The notes under the pieces: generated by a model
Seen by the model: the letters and a program-made list of their open reading frames with translations, nothing else
What the model was told of the DNA's origin: nothing
The model's database searches: none
Shown here: positions 8,693 through 17,196 of the stretch, in pieces
How the letters are laid out: each line of letters begins with the position of its first letter
Position numbering within the stretch: the stretch's first letter is position 1
Program-made: the position numbers and the translations under genes
Assembly: GCF_000017805.1 (NCBI RefSeq)
Contig: NC_009767.1
Coordinates: 4,319,001-4,383,000, forward strand
DNA from: Roseiflexus castenholzii DSM 13941
Lineage (GTDB): Bacteria > Chloroflexota > Chloroflexia > Chloroflexales > Roseiflexaceae
DNA: 64,000 bases
Direction: 5' to 3'

Positions 8693-10105
8693 ATGACAGA
8701 ATATATCGAAAATCGCACCTTCGACGAAATCAAGATCGGCGATCGGGCATCGCTGACACGCACCCTGACCAAATCCGACATTGAGTTATTTGCGGTCATG
8801 TCCGGCGATGTCAATCCCGCGCATCTCGATGAGGAGTATGCCCGCAGCGACATCTTCCACAAGATCATCGCTCACGGCATGTGGGGCGGGGCGCTGATCT
8901 CGACCGTGCTCGGCACGATGCTCCCCGGTCCCGGCACCATCTACCTGAGCCAGACGCTGCGCTTCCGCCGTCCGGTCGCCATCGGCGACACGATCACCGT
9001 GGCGGTCACGGTGACGGCCAAAGATGCGGAGAAGCGCCGGGTGACGCTCGACTGCCAGTGTACCAACCAGCATGGCGAAGTCGTCATCAGTGGCAGCGCC
9101 GAGGTGCTCGCACCCACCGAGAAGGTCAAGCGTCAACGGGTCAGTCTGCCCGAAGTATTGCTGCACAAACCCGGCGCAAACTACGAAGCGGTCATTCAAC
9201 GCGCATCAATGCTGGGAACGGTGCGCGCGGCAGTGGTGTTCCCTGCTGAGCCGGCTGCGCTTCATGGCATTATCGAAGCAACCCACGCAAACCTGATCGA
9301 TCCGATTATTATCGGACCCGAAGCGCCGCTGCGACGAGTGGCGGAAACGCTGGACATCAACCTGAGCGCCTTCCGCCTCGAACCGACAACCGACGGTCGA
9401 GCCGCAGCCGCGCGGGCCGTCGCTCTGGCGCGCGCCGGAACCGTCGAGGCAATTGTCGATCCTGGGGTGCGCTATTACGGACTTTTGCACGAACTGGTCG
9501 CGCGCGACACCGGTATCGCCGACCATCGGCGCATGAGCCATATTTACGCCATGGACGTTCCCAACTACCCTCGCTTGCTCCTGATTACCGACGCAGGAAT
9601 GAACACCGACCCAACCCTGGAAGAGAAGCGGGCAATCGTGCAGAATGCCATCGATCTGGCGTTGGCGCTCGGCATCGAACAACCGAAAGTCGCCATCCTC
9701 GCCGCAGTCGAGACGATCAGCCCGAAACTTCGTTCAACGCTCGATGCCGCAGCGCTATGCAAGATGGTCGACCGCGGGCAGATCGTCGGCGGCATTGTGG
9801 ACGGACCGCTTGCTTTCGAGAATGCCGTTTCACCGGAAGCGGCACGGCGGGCAAAACTGACCTCATTGGTCGCAGGTCAGGCGGATATTCTCGTTGCGCC
9901 AGACCTGGAAGCAGGTACGATGCTGGTGCAACAACTTGATCACCTGGCAAATGCGCAATCTGCGGGCATTATCGTTGGCGGGCGCGTACCGGTGGCATTA
10001 CCCGAACCAAGCGGGAACCCGCAGAGTGTTCTGGCAGCATGCGCAATGGCGGTGCTGGTCGCACGGAATGGCACAGAACGGCAGGACGACGGGATGATGG
10101 GATGA
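8693..10105 (+). CDS. Bifunctional MaoC-like hydratase / phosphate acyltransferase fusion
   Basis: Protein of 470 aa from the ATG at 8693, preceded at good spacing by GAAGGGAGG. Residues about 1-145 are a MaoC-type hot-dog domain: DIELFAVMSGDVNPAHLDEEYA contains the catalytic Asp/His pair (Asp-x4-His type) of R-specific enoyl-CoA hydratases. Residues about 165-460 are a phosphate acetyl/butyryltransferase domain (ASMLGTVRAAVVFP to IIVGGRVPVALPE). This domain order is known as a bifunctional enoyl-CoA hydratase/phosphate acetyltransferase family. Likely role: acyl-CoA handling, possibly linked to acyl phosphate formation. The longer upstream frame from 8516 is AT-rich promoter sequence and was excluded. 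Confidence 0.9.
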   Translation: MTEYIENRTFDEIKIGDRASLTRTLTKSDIELFAVMSGDVNPAHLDEEYARSDIFHKIIAHGMWGGALISTVLGTMLPGPGTIYLSQTLRFRRPVAIGDTITVAVTVTAKDAEKRRVTLDCQCTNQHGEVVISGSAEVLAPTEKVKRQRVSLPEVLLHKPGANYEAVIQRASMLGTVRAAVVFPAEPAALHGIIEATHANLIDPIIIGPEAPLRRVAETLDINLSAFRLEPTTDGRAAAARAVALARAGTVEAIVDPGVRYYGLLHELVARDTGIADHRRMSHIYAMDVPNYPRLLLITDAGMNTDPTLEEKRAIVQNAIDLALALGIEQPKVAILAAVETISPKLRSTLDAAALCKMVDRGQIVGGIVDGPLAFENAVSPEAARRAKLTSLVAGQADILVAPDLEAGTMLVQQLDHLANAQSAGIIVGGRVPVALPEPSGNPQSVLAACAMAVLVARNGTERQDDGMMG

Positions 10106-10135
10106 CTGGTCATCTCGCCGCATCACTGCCCGATT

Positions 10136-10492
10136 TCATGTTCCCTGCTGACGTTCCGGCATCCAGGAACTCAAAGCGGCATGCACCAGCCAGGGAACCA
10201 TCGCCAGCAACAGAAAGACGATCAGCAGCGGGTAGAAGGTGAGATAGAGCATAATCGGCGGCAACGAGAAGGGCAACGCAATCACCATGGCGCGCAACCG
10301 CCCAAGCGCAACGGCTGGACCGATCATCAGCGCGGTGAAAATGACGATCCACATTTCCGTATCGCTCAGTATCTCCGCATGCATCAGCCCTGGGGGCCAG
10401 AGTGCATCACCCGCCAGCAACCGGCGACCGAAGAAGGCGATCAGACCGGCGATCAACACCAGATACCCGCGCGTCACCCGATGCATGACCAT
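10136..10492 (-). CDS. Small integral membrane protein (about four TM helices)
   Basis: Protein of 118 aa with hydrophobic stretches at about residues 9-22, 45-65, 70-85 and 85-108, and short basic connectors (RRLL, RLR). No family recognised. It lies tail-to-tail with the MaoC/Pta gene (31 bp apart), and its 5' side faces the A2 repeat array about 200 bp away. Coding status is supported by continuous membrane-protein character rather than by homology. Confidence 0.6.
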   Translation of the reverse strand: MVMHRVTRGYLVLIAGLIAFFGRRLLAGDALWPPGLMHAEILSDTEMWIVIFTALMIGPAVALGRLRAMVIALPFSLPPIMLYLTFYPLLIVFLLLAMVPWLVHAALSSWMPERQQGT

Positions 10493-10657
10493 GACTCGTC
10501 ATCCTTTCTCTTTCACCGAGGAAGGACATTTTCCGCGTTCGACGCTCACCTTCCTCGCACCGCGCACCTTCAAAAGCCTTGAGGTCGGGAAGCATTACCA
10601 ACAACGCAGCGACTCCCATCGCTCCTGGCATTCGCCGGCAGAGACGGGTGTGCGACG

Positions 10658-10688
10658 CACACCGCAAGGGTCGGAGCGATCTTCCGCC
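10658..10688 (+). repeat. Left copy of a 31-bp direct repeat bracketing array A2
   Basis: The 31 bases starting CACACCGCAAGGG and ending CTTCCGCC recur exactly at 12316-12346. The two copies bracket array A2, which suggests that the array expanded inside, or was inserted between, a duplicated segment. Bases 10493-10657 hold no supported gene. Confidence 0.85.
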
Positions 10689-10690
10689 CT

Positions 10691-12310
10691 CACGCTGCTT
10701 GCCTATTGCCCCTCGCCTCTTGCCTCGCTCACCTCTCGCCTCTCGCCTCGCGTCTCTCGCCTCTCGCCTCACCTCTCACCTCGCGTCTCTCCACAAATGC
10801 GAGATACATCTCGCGCTACGCCATTGTCAGGCCCCTCTCACCTCTCACCTCTCACCTCTTGCCTCGCTCACCTCTCGCCTCTCGCCTCGCGTCTCTCCAC
10901 AAATGCGAGATAAATCTCGCGCTACGCCATTGTCAGGCCCCTCTCACCTCTCACCTCTCACCTCTCACCTCTCACCTCTCACCTCTTGCCTCGCTCACCT
11001 CTCGCCTCTCGCCTCTCGTCTCTCGCCTCTCGCCTCACCTCTCACCTCGTGTCTCTCCACAAATGCGAGATAAATCTCGCGCTACGCCATTGTCAGGCCC
11101 CTCTCACCTCTCACCTCTCACCTCTCACCTCTCACCTCTCACCTCTCACCTCTTGTCTCGCTCACCTCTCGCCTCTCGCCTCGCGTCTCTCGCCTCGCGT
11201 CTCTCGCCTCTCGCCTCACCTCTCACCTCGCGTCTCTCCACAAATGCGAGATACATCTCGCGCTACGCCATTGTCAGGCCCCTCTCACCTCTCACCTCTC
11301 ACCTCTCACCTCTCACCTCTCACCTCTTGTCTCGCTCACCTCTCGCCTCTCGCCTCGCGTCTCTCGCCTCTCGCCTCACCTCTCACCTCGCGTCTCTCCA
11401 CAAATGCGAGATACATCTCGCGCTACGCCATTGTCAGGCCCCTCTCACCTCTCACCTCTCACCTCTCACCTCTCACCTCTCACCTCTCACCTCTCACCTC
11501 TTGTCTCGCTCACCTCTCGCCTCTCGCCTCGCGTCTCTCGCCTCGCGTCTCTCGCCTCTCGCCTCACCTCTCACCTCGCGTCTCTCCACAAATGCGAGAT
11601 ACATCTCGCGCTACGCCATTGTCAGGCCCCTCTCACCTCTCACCTCTCACCTCTCACCTCTCACCTCTCACCTCTTGTCTCGCTCACCTCTCGCCTCTCG
11701 CCTCGCGTCTCTCGCCTCTCGCCTCACCTCTCACCTCGCGTCTCTCCACAAATGCGAGATAAATCTCGCGCTACGCCATTGTCAGGCCCCTCTCACCTCT
11801 CACCTCTCACCTCTCACCTCTCACCTCTCACCTCTCACCTCTCACCTCTTGTCTCGCTCACCTCTCGCCTCTCGCCTCGCGTCTCTCGCCTCGCGTCTCT
11901 CGCCTCTCGCCTCACCTCTCACCTCGCGTCTCTCCACAAATGCGAGATACATCTCGCGCTACGCCATTGTCAGGCCCCTCTCACCTCTCACCTCTCACCT
12001 CTCACCTCTCACCTCTTGCCTCGCTCACCTCTCGCCTCTCGCCTCGCGTCTCTCGCCTCTCGCCTCACCTCTCACCTCGCGTCTCTCCACAAATGCGAGA
12101 TAAATCTCGCGCTACGCCATTGCCGGACCCCGCTCACCCCTCGCCGCTCGCCTTACCTCCCCACAAATGCGAGATAAATCTCGCGCTACGCCATTGTCAG
12201 GCCCCTCTCACCTCTCACCTCTCACCTCTCACCTCTCACCTCTCACCTCTCACCTCTTGCCTCTCACCTCTTGCCTCGCTCACCTCTCGCCTCTCGCCTC
12301 TCGCCTCTTG
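10691..12310 (-). repeat. Array A2: pyrimidine-rich spacers carrying ten copies of a 16-bp palindrome
   Basis: Runs of the heptamers CTCTCAC and CTCTCGC plus CTTGCCTCGCTCAC words, which are the reverse complement of the A1 words. Embedded are ten cassettes containing the palindrome GCGAGATAMATCTCGC followed by GCTACGCCATTG. Palindromes start at 10799, 10905, 11065, 11246, 11406, 11594, 11754, 11942, 12095 and 12169. The two-base centre is AC in copies 1, 4, 5, 6 and 8, and AA in the rest. The purine-rich strand is the minus strand here, against the plus strand in A1. Periodic ORFs of up to 465 codons here come from stop-free repeats and are not genes. Confidence 0.95.
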
Positions 12311-12315
12311 CGGCA

Positions 12316-12346
12316 CACACCGCAAGGGTCGGAGCGATCTTCCGCC
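12316..12346 (+). repeat. Right copy of the 31-bp direct repeat bracketing array A2
   Basis: Exact match to 10658-10688. Between here and the MFS gene at 12550 there is no supported gene; ATAATAATGATATAATACC (about 12496-12512) is AT-rich and contains TATAAT, a possible -10 for the transporter. Confidence 0.85.
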
Positions 12347-12549
12347 TGCCCACCGGAGAAGCAGCATTGCCGGCAACGTTCTGCGGCAGAGACGGTTCCG
12401 CGGTAGCGACCTGAAGATTCAGGGGGCGTTCAATGTGCAAGGTAGAACGTACCACCCTCTTCAAACCACGCCCTCCTCGCACCGCGCGCCTCAATAATAA
12501 TGATATAATACCACCCTCAACCGCTCCCTGATCAGGAGTCGTGGACATC

Positions 12550-13833
12550 ATGCCCGTCCTGTTCGGCTGGCGCGCCCGACTTAATCAGCCAGCAGACATC
12601 CAGAAGCAGAATGAACGAAGCGTCCTGATCGATGGCATCGGCGTCGGCATTGTCACCGGCGTTTCGACGTTCCTTGGCGTGTTCCTGACGCGCCTTGGCG
12701 CTTCACCGTTCCTCGTCGGGTTGATCACGGCGCTTCCGGCGCTGACCGGTATGCTCCTCGCCATTCCGGCCGGGCGCTTTCTTGAACGCCAGCGCAACAT
12801 GGCGCCGTGGTACTCCATACCCCGCGCCATGGTCCAGGGATCGTTTATTCTGATGGGATTGATCCCCTTCTTTGCCAACCAGCAGGCAACCACGTATGCG
12901 ATTATTATCATCTGGGCGCTGGCGACGATCCCACAAACGATTGTCAATATCACCTTCGCCGTGGTGATGGGCGCCGTGGCAGGACCGCGACGACGGCAGT
13001 ATCTGATGAGTCGGCGCTGGTCGGTGCTTGGCGCGACGACAGCCATCACCGTTGCGGTAATCGGGGCGTTTCTCGACAATGTCGCCTTTCCGCTGAATTA
13101 TCAGATCGTCTTCATCGCTTCGTTTGTGGGTGGCGTGCTGAGTTTCCTCTTTTCACGCCGCCTGACCATCCCTGACAATCCGCCGCCGAAGGAGGAGATT
13201 GTCCGACAATCATTGCGAGCGTATCTTACCGAGATGCTGTCGGTTTTGCGCGAACCGACGCCGTTCAGTCGCTTTGTTATCAGCGCGTTTGTCTTCAACC
13301 TGGGGATGATGATGGCGCTGCCGCTCTTTCCGCTCTACTGGGTGCGCCAGCTCAACGCTTCGGATTTCTGGATCGGGTTGATCAACACCACCAACAATGG
13401 CGTCCTGTTGATTGCCTACTTTATCTGGACGGCGCTCACGCGACGGAAGGGAAATGTACTGGTGCTGCGCGTCTGCACATTTGGACTGGTGCTCTATCCG
13501 TTGCTGACAGCGCTGACGCCGCGGGTCGAGCCGCTGGTCTTCTACGCGGCGCTGGCAGGCATCTTCGGCGCCGGGTTGAACCTGGTGCTATTCGACATTT
13601 CGCTGGCGACGGCGTCGCCCGAACGAACCGCATCGTACATCGCACTCTATCAGTTGACGACCTACATCGCAACGCTGGTCGCGCCGCTGGTTGGTACGCT
13701 GCTGGCGGATCTCTTCGGCTACACACCCGCGCTGCTGACCGGCGCAGCGCTCCGTTGTGTGGGCGCCATCCTTTTCGTCTGGTTAGGGGTGGGGGTGACA
13801 ACCGAACGCCCCCGTGCTGTGCAGGTAACATAG
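12550..13833 (+). CDS. Major facilitator superfamily transporter
   Basis: Integral membrane protein of 427 aa with about 12 hydrophobic segments. The loop after TM2 (AGRFLERQRN) resembles the MFS motif A region, and the central cytoplasmic loop (RRLTIPDNPPPKEE) separates the two halves. Substrate unknown. The ATG at 12550 was preferred because AGGAG at 12534-12538 has suitable spacing; GTG at 12541 is too close to it. The stop is 2 nt before the YgjP-like gene, so the two are probably co-transcribed. Confidence 0.88.
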   Translation: MPVLFGWRARLNQPADIQKQNERSVLIDGIGVGIVTGVSTFLGVFLTRLGASPFLVGLITALPALTGMLLAIPAGRFLERQRNMAPWYSIPRAMVQGSFILMGLIPFFANQQATTYAIIIIWALATIPQTIVNITFAVVMGAVAGPRRRQYLMSRRWSVLGATTAITVAVIGAFLDNVAFPLNYQIVFIASFVGGVLSFLFSRRLTIPDNPPPKEEIVRQSLRAYLTEMLSVLREPTPFSRFVISAFVFNLGMMMALPLFPLYWVRQLNASDFWIGLINTTNNGVLLIAYFIWTALTRRKGNVLVLRVCTFGLVLYPLLTALTPRVEPLVFYAALAGIFGAGLNLVLFDISLATASPERTASYIALYQLTTYIATLVAPLVGTLLADLFGYTPALLTGAALRCVGAILFVWLGVGVTTERPRAVQVT

Positions 13834-13835
13834 CC

Positions 13836-14426
13836 ATGGCAGAGCAACGGGTGATCACCGTTGATGGTGTGACGCTTACAGTCGTCATCCAACGGAAGAA
13901 GGTCAAAAACATCAACGCCCGCCTGCGCCACACAACGCTTTCGATCAGCGCCCCCCACGCGCTGGATGGCGCTGCACTGGATGCGGCGATCACCTCCCTG
14001 GCGCGCCGCCTGATCCAGCGCCTTCACAAACGCCATGTCAACCACGAGGAAGACGCCCTGAAACTGGTGCGTCAGGTTGCTGCCCGCTTCCCCGAATCGC
14101 CAATGATTGAGCGCGCCGAATTTACGCTGACCGAAGCGCGATGGGGCAGTTACAGCGCCGCGACGCGCACGGTACGCCTGCATGCCCTCCTGCGGCGCAT
14201 GCCACGCTGGGTGCTCGAAGCCGTTGTCGCGCACGAAATCGCCCACGCTGTTTACCCGGATCATTCACCTGCGTTCTGGCGATTGTTGCGCCGCGTCTGC
14301 CCCGATACCGATCGAGCGCAGGCATTTCTCGATGCTGTGATATGGACGGCGCACGTCTGGAACGATCTGCCGCCGGTCGAACGCGCGCTTCTGGCGGGAA
14401 TGCCCGATGAACCCAATGATGCATGA
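13836..14426 (+). CDS. YgjP-like (DUF45/WLM) zinc metallopeptidase
   Basis: Protein of 196 aa. The metal site is HEIAHAVYPDHSPAFW, i.e. HExxH plus a downstream His as in the YgjP/SprT-like M48-related family. RWGSY upstream is also typical of YgjP-type proteins. Probably cytosolic; no signal sequence. It starts 2 nt after the MFS transporter stop. Physiological substrate unknown. Confidence 0.87.
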   Translation: MAEQRVITVDGVTLTVVIQRKKVKNINARLRHTTLSISAPHALDGAALDAAITSLARRLIQRLHKRHVNHEEDALKLVRQVAARFPESPMIERAEFTLTEARWGSYSAATRTVRLHALLRRMPRWVLEAVVAHEIAHAVYPDHSPAFWRLLRRVCPDTDRAQAFLDAVIWTAHVWNDLPPVERALLAGMPDEPNDA

Positions 14427-14460
14427 CGTCCCGGTGATAGGCACTCCAGCGCCCTGTCTG

Positions 14461-14484
14461 TGCTATACTGTATGGTACAGGAAA
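14461..14484 (+). promoter_or_regulatory. Extended -10 promoter followed by a palindrome upstream of the subtilisin gene
   Basis: TGCTATACT (14461-14469) matches the extended -10 form TGnTATAMT. It overlaps CTGTATGGTACAGGAAA (14468-14484), whose arms CTGTA/TACAG surround TGG. A 16/17-identical sequence lies upstream of the zinc-ribbon gene at 41425. The position just past a -10 suits an operator. Confidence 0.5.
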
Positions 14485-14497
14485 GCATTATCGAGGC

Positions 14498-15787
14498 GTG
14501 GCATCGCGCCCCGGCAGACGATCATCGGGCGTGGAAAAATTCATCGCCGTCCGCAAGCGGACGCGCAGCGCAGCATTTGCACTGCACGAAGCGGCGACCG
14601 CTGAAAAACGCATGGAAATCATGCGCGACGCACAGACATCGCGCCGCGCACTGGAACTCATCCGACTCGGGTTGCGTCCCCATCTGCCCGGACAGCGCAA
14701 GCCGGTCGGACATGGGTTTGAGCGTCTGGGTCACGTCAGTTGCTACATTGTTAACGCGCCGACCAACCAACAGGCGGAACAGGCGCGCGAGGTCCTTGCC
14801 GACGACTACCTGATCGTACCGGATGTGGCGCTCTCGCTGCCCACCGCGCGCATCGGCGCCGAAACCAGAGTCCGCCGTCCGCGTGCGCCGGAGTGGCCCG
14901 CCATCAGCGGCGTTCAGGAAGCGCACGCTCGCGGCATCAGAGGAGGAAACGTCATCGTTGGCGTGCTGGATACCGGATGCGACGCTGATCACAATGAGTT
15001 TCTGGGAAAACGGATCGAGTTCCGGTACGTGCCTTTCGTGCCCACACCCGAAAGCATGCGGGCTGTCAACGGTTTCGACACGCACGGTCACGGAACGCAC
15101 GTCTGCGGTATCATCGCCGGACGCAACGTTGGAGTCGCGCCGGATGTCGATCTCCTGGCGGCGGCAGTCATCGAGAGCGAAACGGTCAAAACCAGCCTGG
15201 CACGGATCGTCGTGGCGCTGGACTGGATGTTGTCGCACTTCAGCCGGGTGGAAAACCAGGACAAACCGATGATTATTAGCATGTCGCTTGGTTTTCGCCC
15301 GGAATGGATCAGTGCACCGGCGTTCAGAACGGTTACGGAAGGGATGCGGCTGCTGCTGCGCACGCTGGTGGAGGATTTCGATGTGCTCCCGATCATCGCC
15401 ATCGGCAACGACGGTCCTGGGGTGGTGCGCGCGCCCGGTTCATACGCTGAAGCGCTAGGGGTGGGAGCGGTTGATTTCGACCTCAACCCGTGGTCCAGCA
15501 GCAGCAGCGGGCAGACGCCAGAAGGGTTGCGCAAGCCCGATCTTGTCGGGTTCGGGGTAGATATTATGTCGAGCCTGGAACGCGACCTTCAGCGTCGCAG
15601 TCTGTACACCCGGATGAGTGGCACGAGTATGGCGGCGCCCTACGTGGCAGGGATCGCTGCGCTGATTGCTTCCGCCAACCCTGGATTGCAGGGGGCAGCG
15701 CTGCGCCAGCGGCTACTGGAAACGGCGCTTCCGCTCTCGGCGCCTGCCGAACGGGTTGGCGCCGGGCTGGCAAGGTTTGTGCTATGA
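14498..15787 (+). CDS. Subtilisin-like serine protease (S8) with I9-like N-terminal region
   Basis: Protein of 429 aa. The catalytic triad is visible: Asp in VLDTGCD, His in HGHGTHVCG, Ser in SGTSMAAPY, with the oxyanion Asn in AIGND. Residues about 70-115 (HVSCYIVNA ... YLIVPDVALS) look like an I9-type propeptide domain. No signal peptide is seen, so it may be intracellular or exported by another route. Start uncertain: GTG at 14498 or GTG at 14531, both in frame. Its stop overlaps the next ATG (ATGA), implying translational coupling to the small downstream protein. Confidence 0.9.
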   Translation: MASRPGRRSSGVEKFIAVRKRTRSAAFALHEAATAEKRMEIMRDAQTSRRALELIRLGLRPHLPGQRKPVGHGFERLGHVSCYIVNAPTNQQAEQAREVLADDYLIVPDVALSLPTARIGAETRVRRPRAPEWPAISGVQEAHARGIRGGNVIVGVLDTGCDADHNEFLGKRIEFRYVPFVPTPESMRAVNGFDTHGHGTHVCGIIAGRNVGVAPDVDLLAAAVIESETVKTSLARIVVALDWMLSHFSRVENQDKPMIISMSLGFRPEWISAPAFRTVTEGMRLLLRTLVEDFDVLPIIAIGNDGPGVVRAPGSYAEALGVGAVDFDLNPWSSSSSGQTPEGLRKPDLVGFGVDIMSSLERDLQRRSLYTRMSGTSMAAPYVAGIAALIASANPGLQGAALRQRLLETALPLSAPAERVGAGLARFVL

Positions 15788-16197
15788 GCGAGAAACAGAA
15801 GCAAGCATCTGCACCACAACCGGAGAACCGGTTGCAGTCCCTGATCCGTTCAGTGGTGACACTCAAGCGTCCGGCATCCGAAACGCTGGCACACTGCACC
15901 CGCGCCGAGAAATATCGCCTGTTGCGCGAACACAATGGGGCGGCGCGCACTCGTCTACTGCACTGGATCGATGAGCACGGTCTCAGCAACGAAGTGCTCC
16001 AGGTCAGCGAGCCGACCGCATTCAACACCCTCTTTGTCGTCGGCACGCGGCACGCGATCGACGAACTCTCCCACGCCCCCGACGTGCTCCACGTCTCCGA
16101 AGATGGCGCCATTACCACCGACCTGCCGCGTATCGAGAAACACGATGCTCCAACCGATCAGGCTGCCGATCAGTCCCGCGAGGCAGAGAAATCATAA
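15784..16197 (+). CDS. Small protein coupled to the subtilisin; possible I9-like inhibitor/chaperone
   Basis: Protein of 137 aa overlapping the protease stop by 4 nt (ATGA). The N terminus (about 1-45) is polar. Residues about 55-105 (RLLHWIDEHG ... TLFVVGTRHAIDELSHAPDVLHVSED) follow the beta-alpha-beta spacing of I9 propeptide domains, where a strand, a helix and a final strand near VxxVxxD contact the protease. The C terminus is charged and probably disordered. I infer a dedicated inhibitor or folding partner of the adjacent protease. This is inference from pattern and coupling, not a family hit. Confidence 0.6.
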   Translation: MSEKQKQASAPQPENRLQSLIRSVVTLKRPASETLAHCTRAEKYRLLREHNGAARTRLLHWIDEHGLSNEVLQVSEPTAFNTLFVVGTRHAIDELSHAPDVLHVSEDGAITTDLPRIEKHDAPTDQAADQSREAEKS

Positions 16198-16274
16198 GCG
16201 CCGGGCGGATGATGCAAGTGTGGGAGTGACGGGTGACGCTTGCGCCGCTTATCGGTCATCGCCAGACGCCAACT

Positions 16275-16436
16275 TCAGGTTGCAATGTCCGGCTTGTTCA
16301 TTCCACGCACGAATGTGATGCCTGGAGCGACGGCGATGCCCGACGGATTTTCGCGCACTTCGACGGCGACATCCTCATCCTCGATGCACTGGACAAGGGA
16401 TTGCACTGAGACGTGCAGGGCGAAAGCGATGGTGAC
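16275..16436 (-). other. In-frame open extension after the UAG of the DtxR/MntR gene
   Basis: Directly after the regulator's TAG, the same frame stays open for 53 codons to a TGA at 16275-16277. It encodes a plausible sequence (IEDEDVAVEVRENPSGIAVA) with a G/C-rich third position. No ATG start is present; one GTG lies at 16406. It could be a degraded C-terminal part, a readthrough tail, or chance. The rest of the 16198-16436 interval shows no gene. Confidence 0.3.
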
Positions 16437-17108
16437 CTACAGAGTGACATCGCACACTACTACATACCCCGCTACCTCACGCCCTACAGCATGCTCGACA
16501 TCATCCAACCGCACGGTCAGCGGTCCGCCAAATGGCGCCACCGCAACAACGGTGACATCAACGCCGGGGCGCAAGCCGAGCTCGGCGAAGTACCGCAACA
16601 TCGCCGGATCGTGGTCGCTCACTTCGGCAACCATCGCCGACTGACCGGTTTGCAGGTCGCTCAGGCGGGTGGTGTGGGGCGGCGGCAGTGTGCCGTCGCG
16701 TTTTGGAATCGGCGCGCCGTGCGGGTCGGTCGTCGGGTAGCCGAGCACCGCGTCAATCCGGTCCTCCAGGTCCTCCGACAACACGTGTTCCCACTTTTCC
16801 GCCTCGGCATGCACCTGATCCCACGGCACACCCAGCGCTTCGGCGAGGTACCGTTCGATCAGGCGATGATGGCGAATGACTTCCAGCGCAATCTTTTCGC
16901 CGGCTGGCGTCAGCACCACGCCCTGGTACGGTTCGTATTCCACCAGGTTGAGCGCGGCAAGCTTTTTGATCATGCCGGTCACCGACGCCGGTGAATTGCC
17001 TAGGCGCTCGGCGAGGGCGGTGGTCGCCACACGACCATGCTCGCGCTGGATGTCGAAGATAGTCTTCAAGTAGTCCTGGACGGACTCGGTGTGTTCTGAG
17101 AGTGGCAT
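16437..17108 (-). CDS. DtxR/MntR-family metal-dependent transcriptional repressor
   Basis: Protein of 223 aa. The N-terminal winged helix-turn-helix (about 1-65) reads SVQDYLKTIFDIQREHGRVA and ALAERLGNSPASVTGMIKKL. The metal-binding/dimerisation domain (about 66-140) contains RHHRLIERYLAEALG and HAEAEKWEHVLSEDLEDRID, with the expected Glu/His ligands. A C-terminal FeoA/SH3-like domain follows (about 150-223). Such repressors sense Mn2+ or Fe2+. The start MPLSEHTES at 17108 is preferred because the operator (17121-17136) would then lie just upstream; an in-frame ATG at 17129 would fall inside it. It is divergent from tsaD and likely autoregulated. Confidence 0.9.
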   Translation of the reverse strand: MPLSEHTESVQDYLKTIFDIQREHGRVATTALAERLGNSPASVTGMIKKLAALNLVEYEPYQGVVLTPAGEKIALEVIRHHRLIERYLAEALGVPWDQVHAEAEKWEHVLSEDLEDRIDAVLGYPTTDPHGAPIPKRDGTLPPPHTTRLSDLQTGQSAMVAEVSDHDPAMLRYFAELGLRPGVDVTVVAVAPFGGPLTVRLDDVEHAVGREVAGYVVVCDVTL

Positions 17109-17120
17109 GGTTCTGGCATA

Positions 17121-17136
17121 TTTAGGCATTCCTAAA
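17121..17136. promoter_or_regulatory. DtxR/MntR-type operator
   Basis: TTTAGGCATTCCTAAA is a perfect inverted repeat (TTTAGG-N4-CCTAAA). It closely resembles published DtxR/MntR/SirR-type operators. It lies between the -10 box and the start codon of the regulator gene on the minus strand, so binding should block its own transcription. Confidence 0.8.
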
Positions 17137-17145
17137 ACCAACCCC

Positions 17146-17175
17146 ATTATACCCATGCGGCAACCGATATGTCAA
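17146..17175 (-). promoter_or_regulatory. Consensus sigma-70-type promoter of the regulator gene
   Basis: Read on the minus strand: TTGACA (17175-17170), 18-nt spacer, TATAAT (17151-17146). Both hexamers are exact consensus. The operator begins about 10 nt downstream, over the predicted transcription start. A strong promoter under tight repression is the natural reading. Confidence 0.85.
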
Positions 17176-17196
17176 GAGAATGGTACAATATCGGGC

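Noticed and set aside
10706..12103. Long + strand ORFs (up to 465 codons) in array A2
   Set aside because: All three frames are open because the heptamer-based repeats lack stops; the product is a Ser/Leu/His/Pro-periodic sequence without domain character.
10799..12184. CRISPR array with palindromic repeats
   Set aside because: The 'spacers' are low-complexity heptamer runs of unequal length, not unique sequences; no cas genes.
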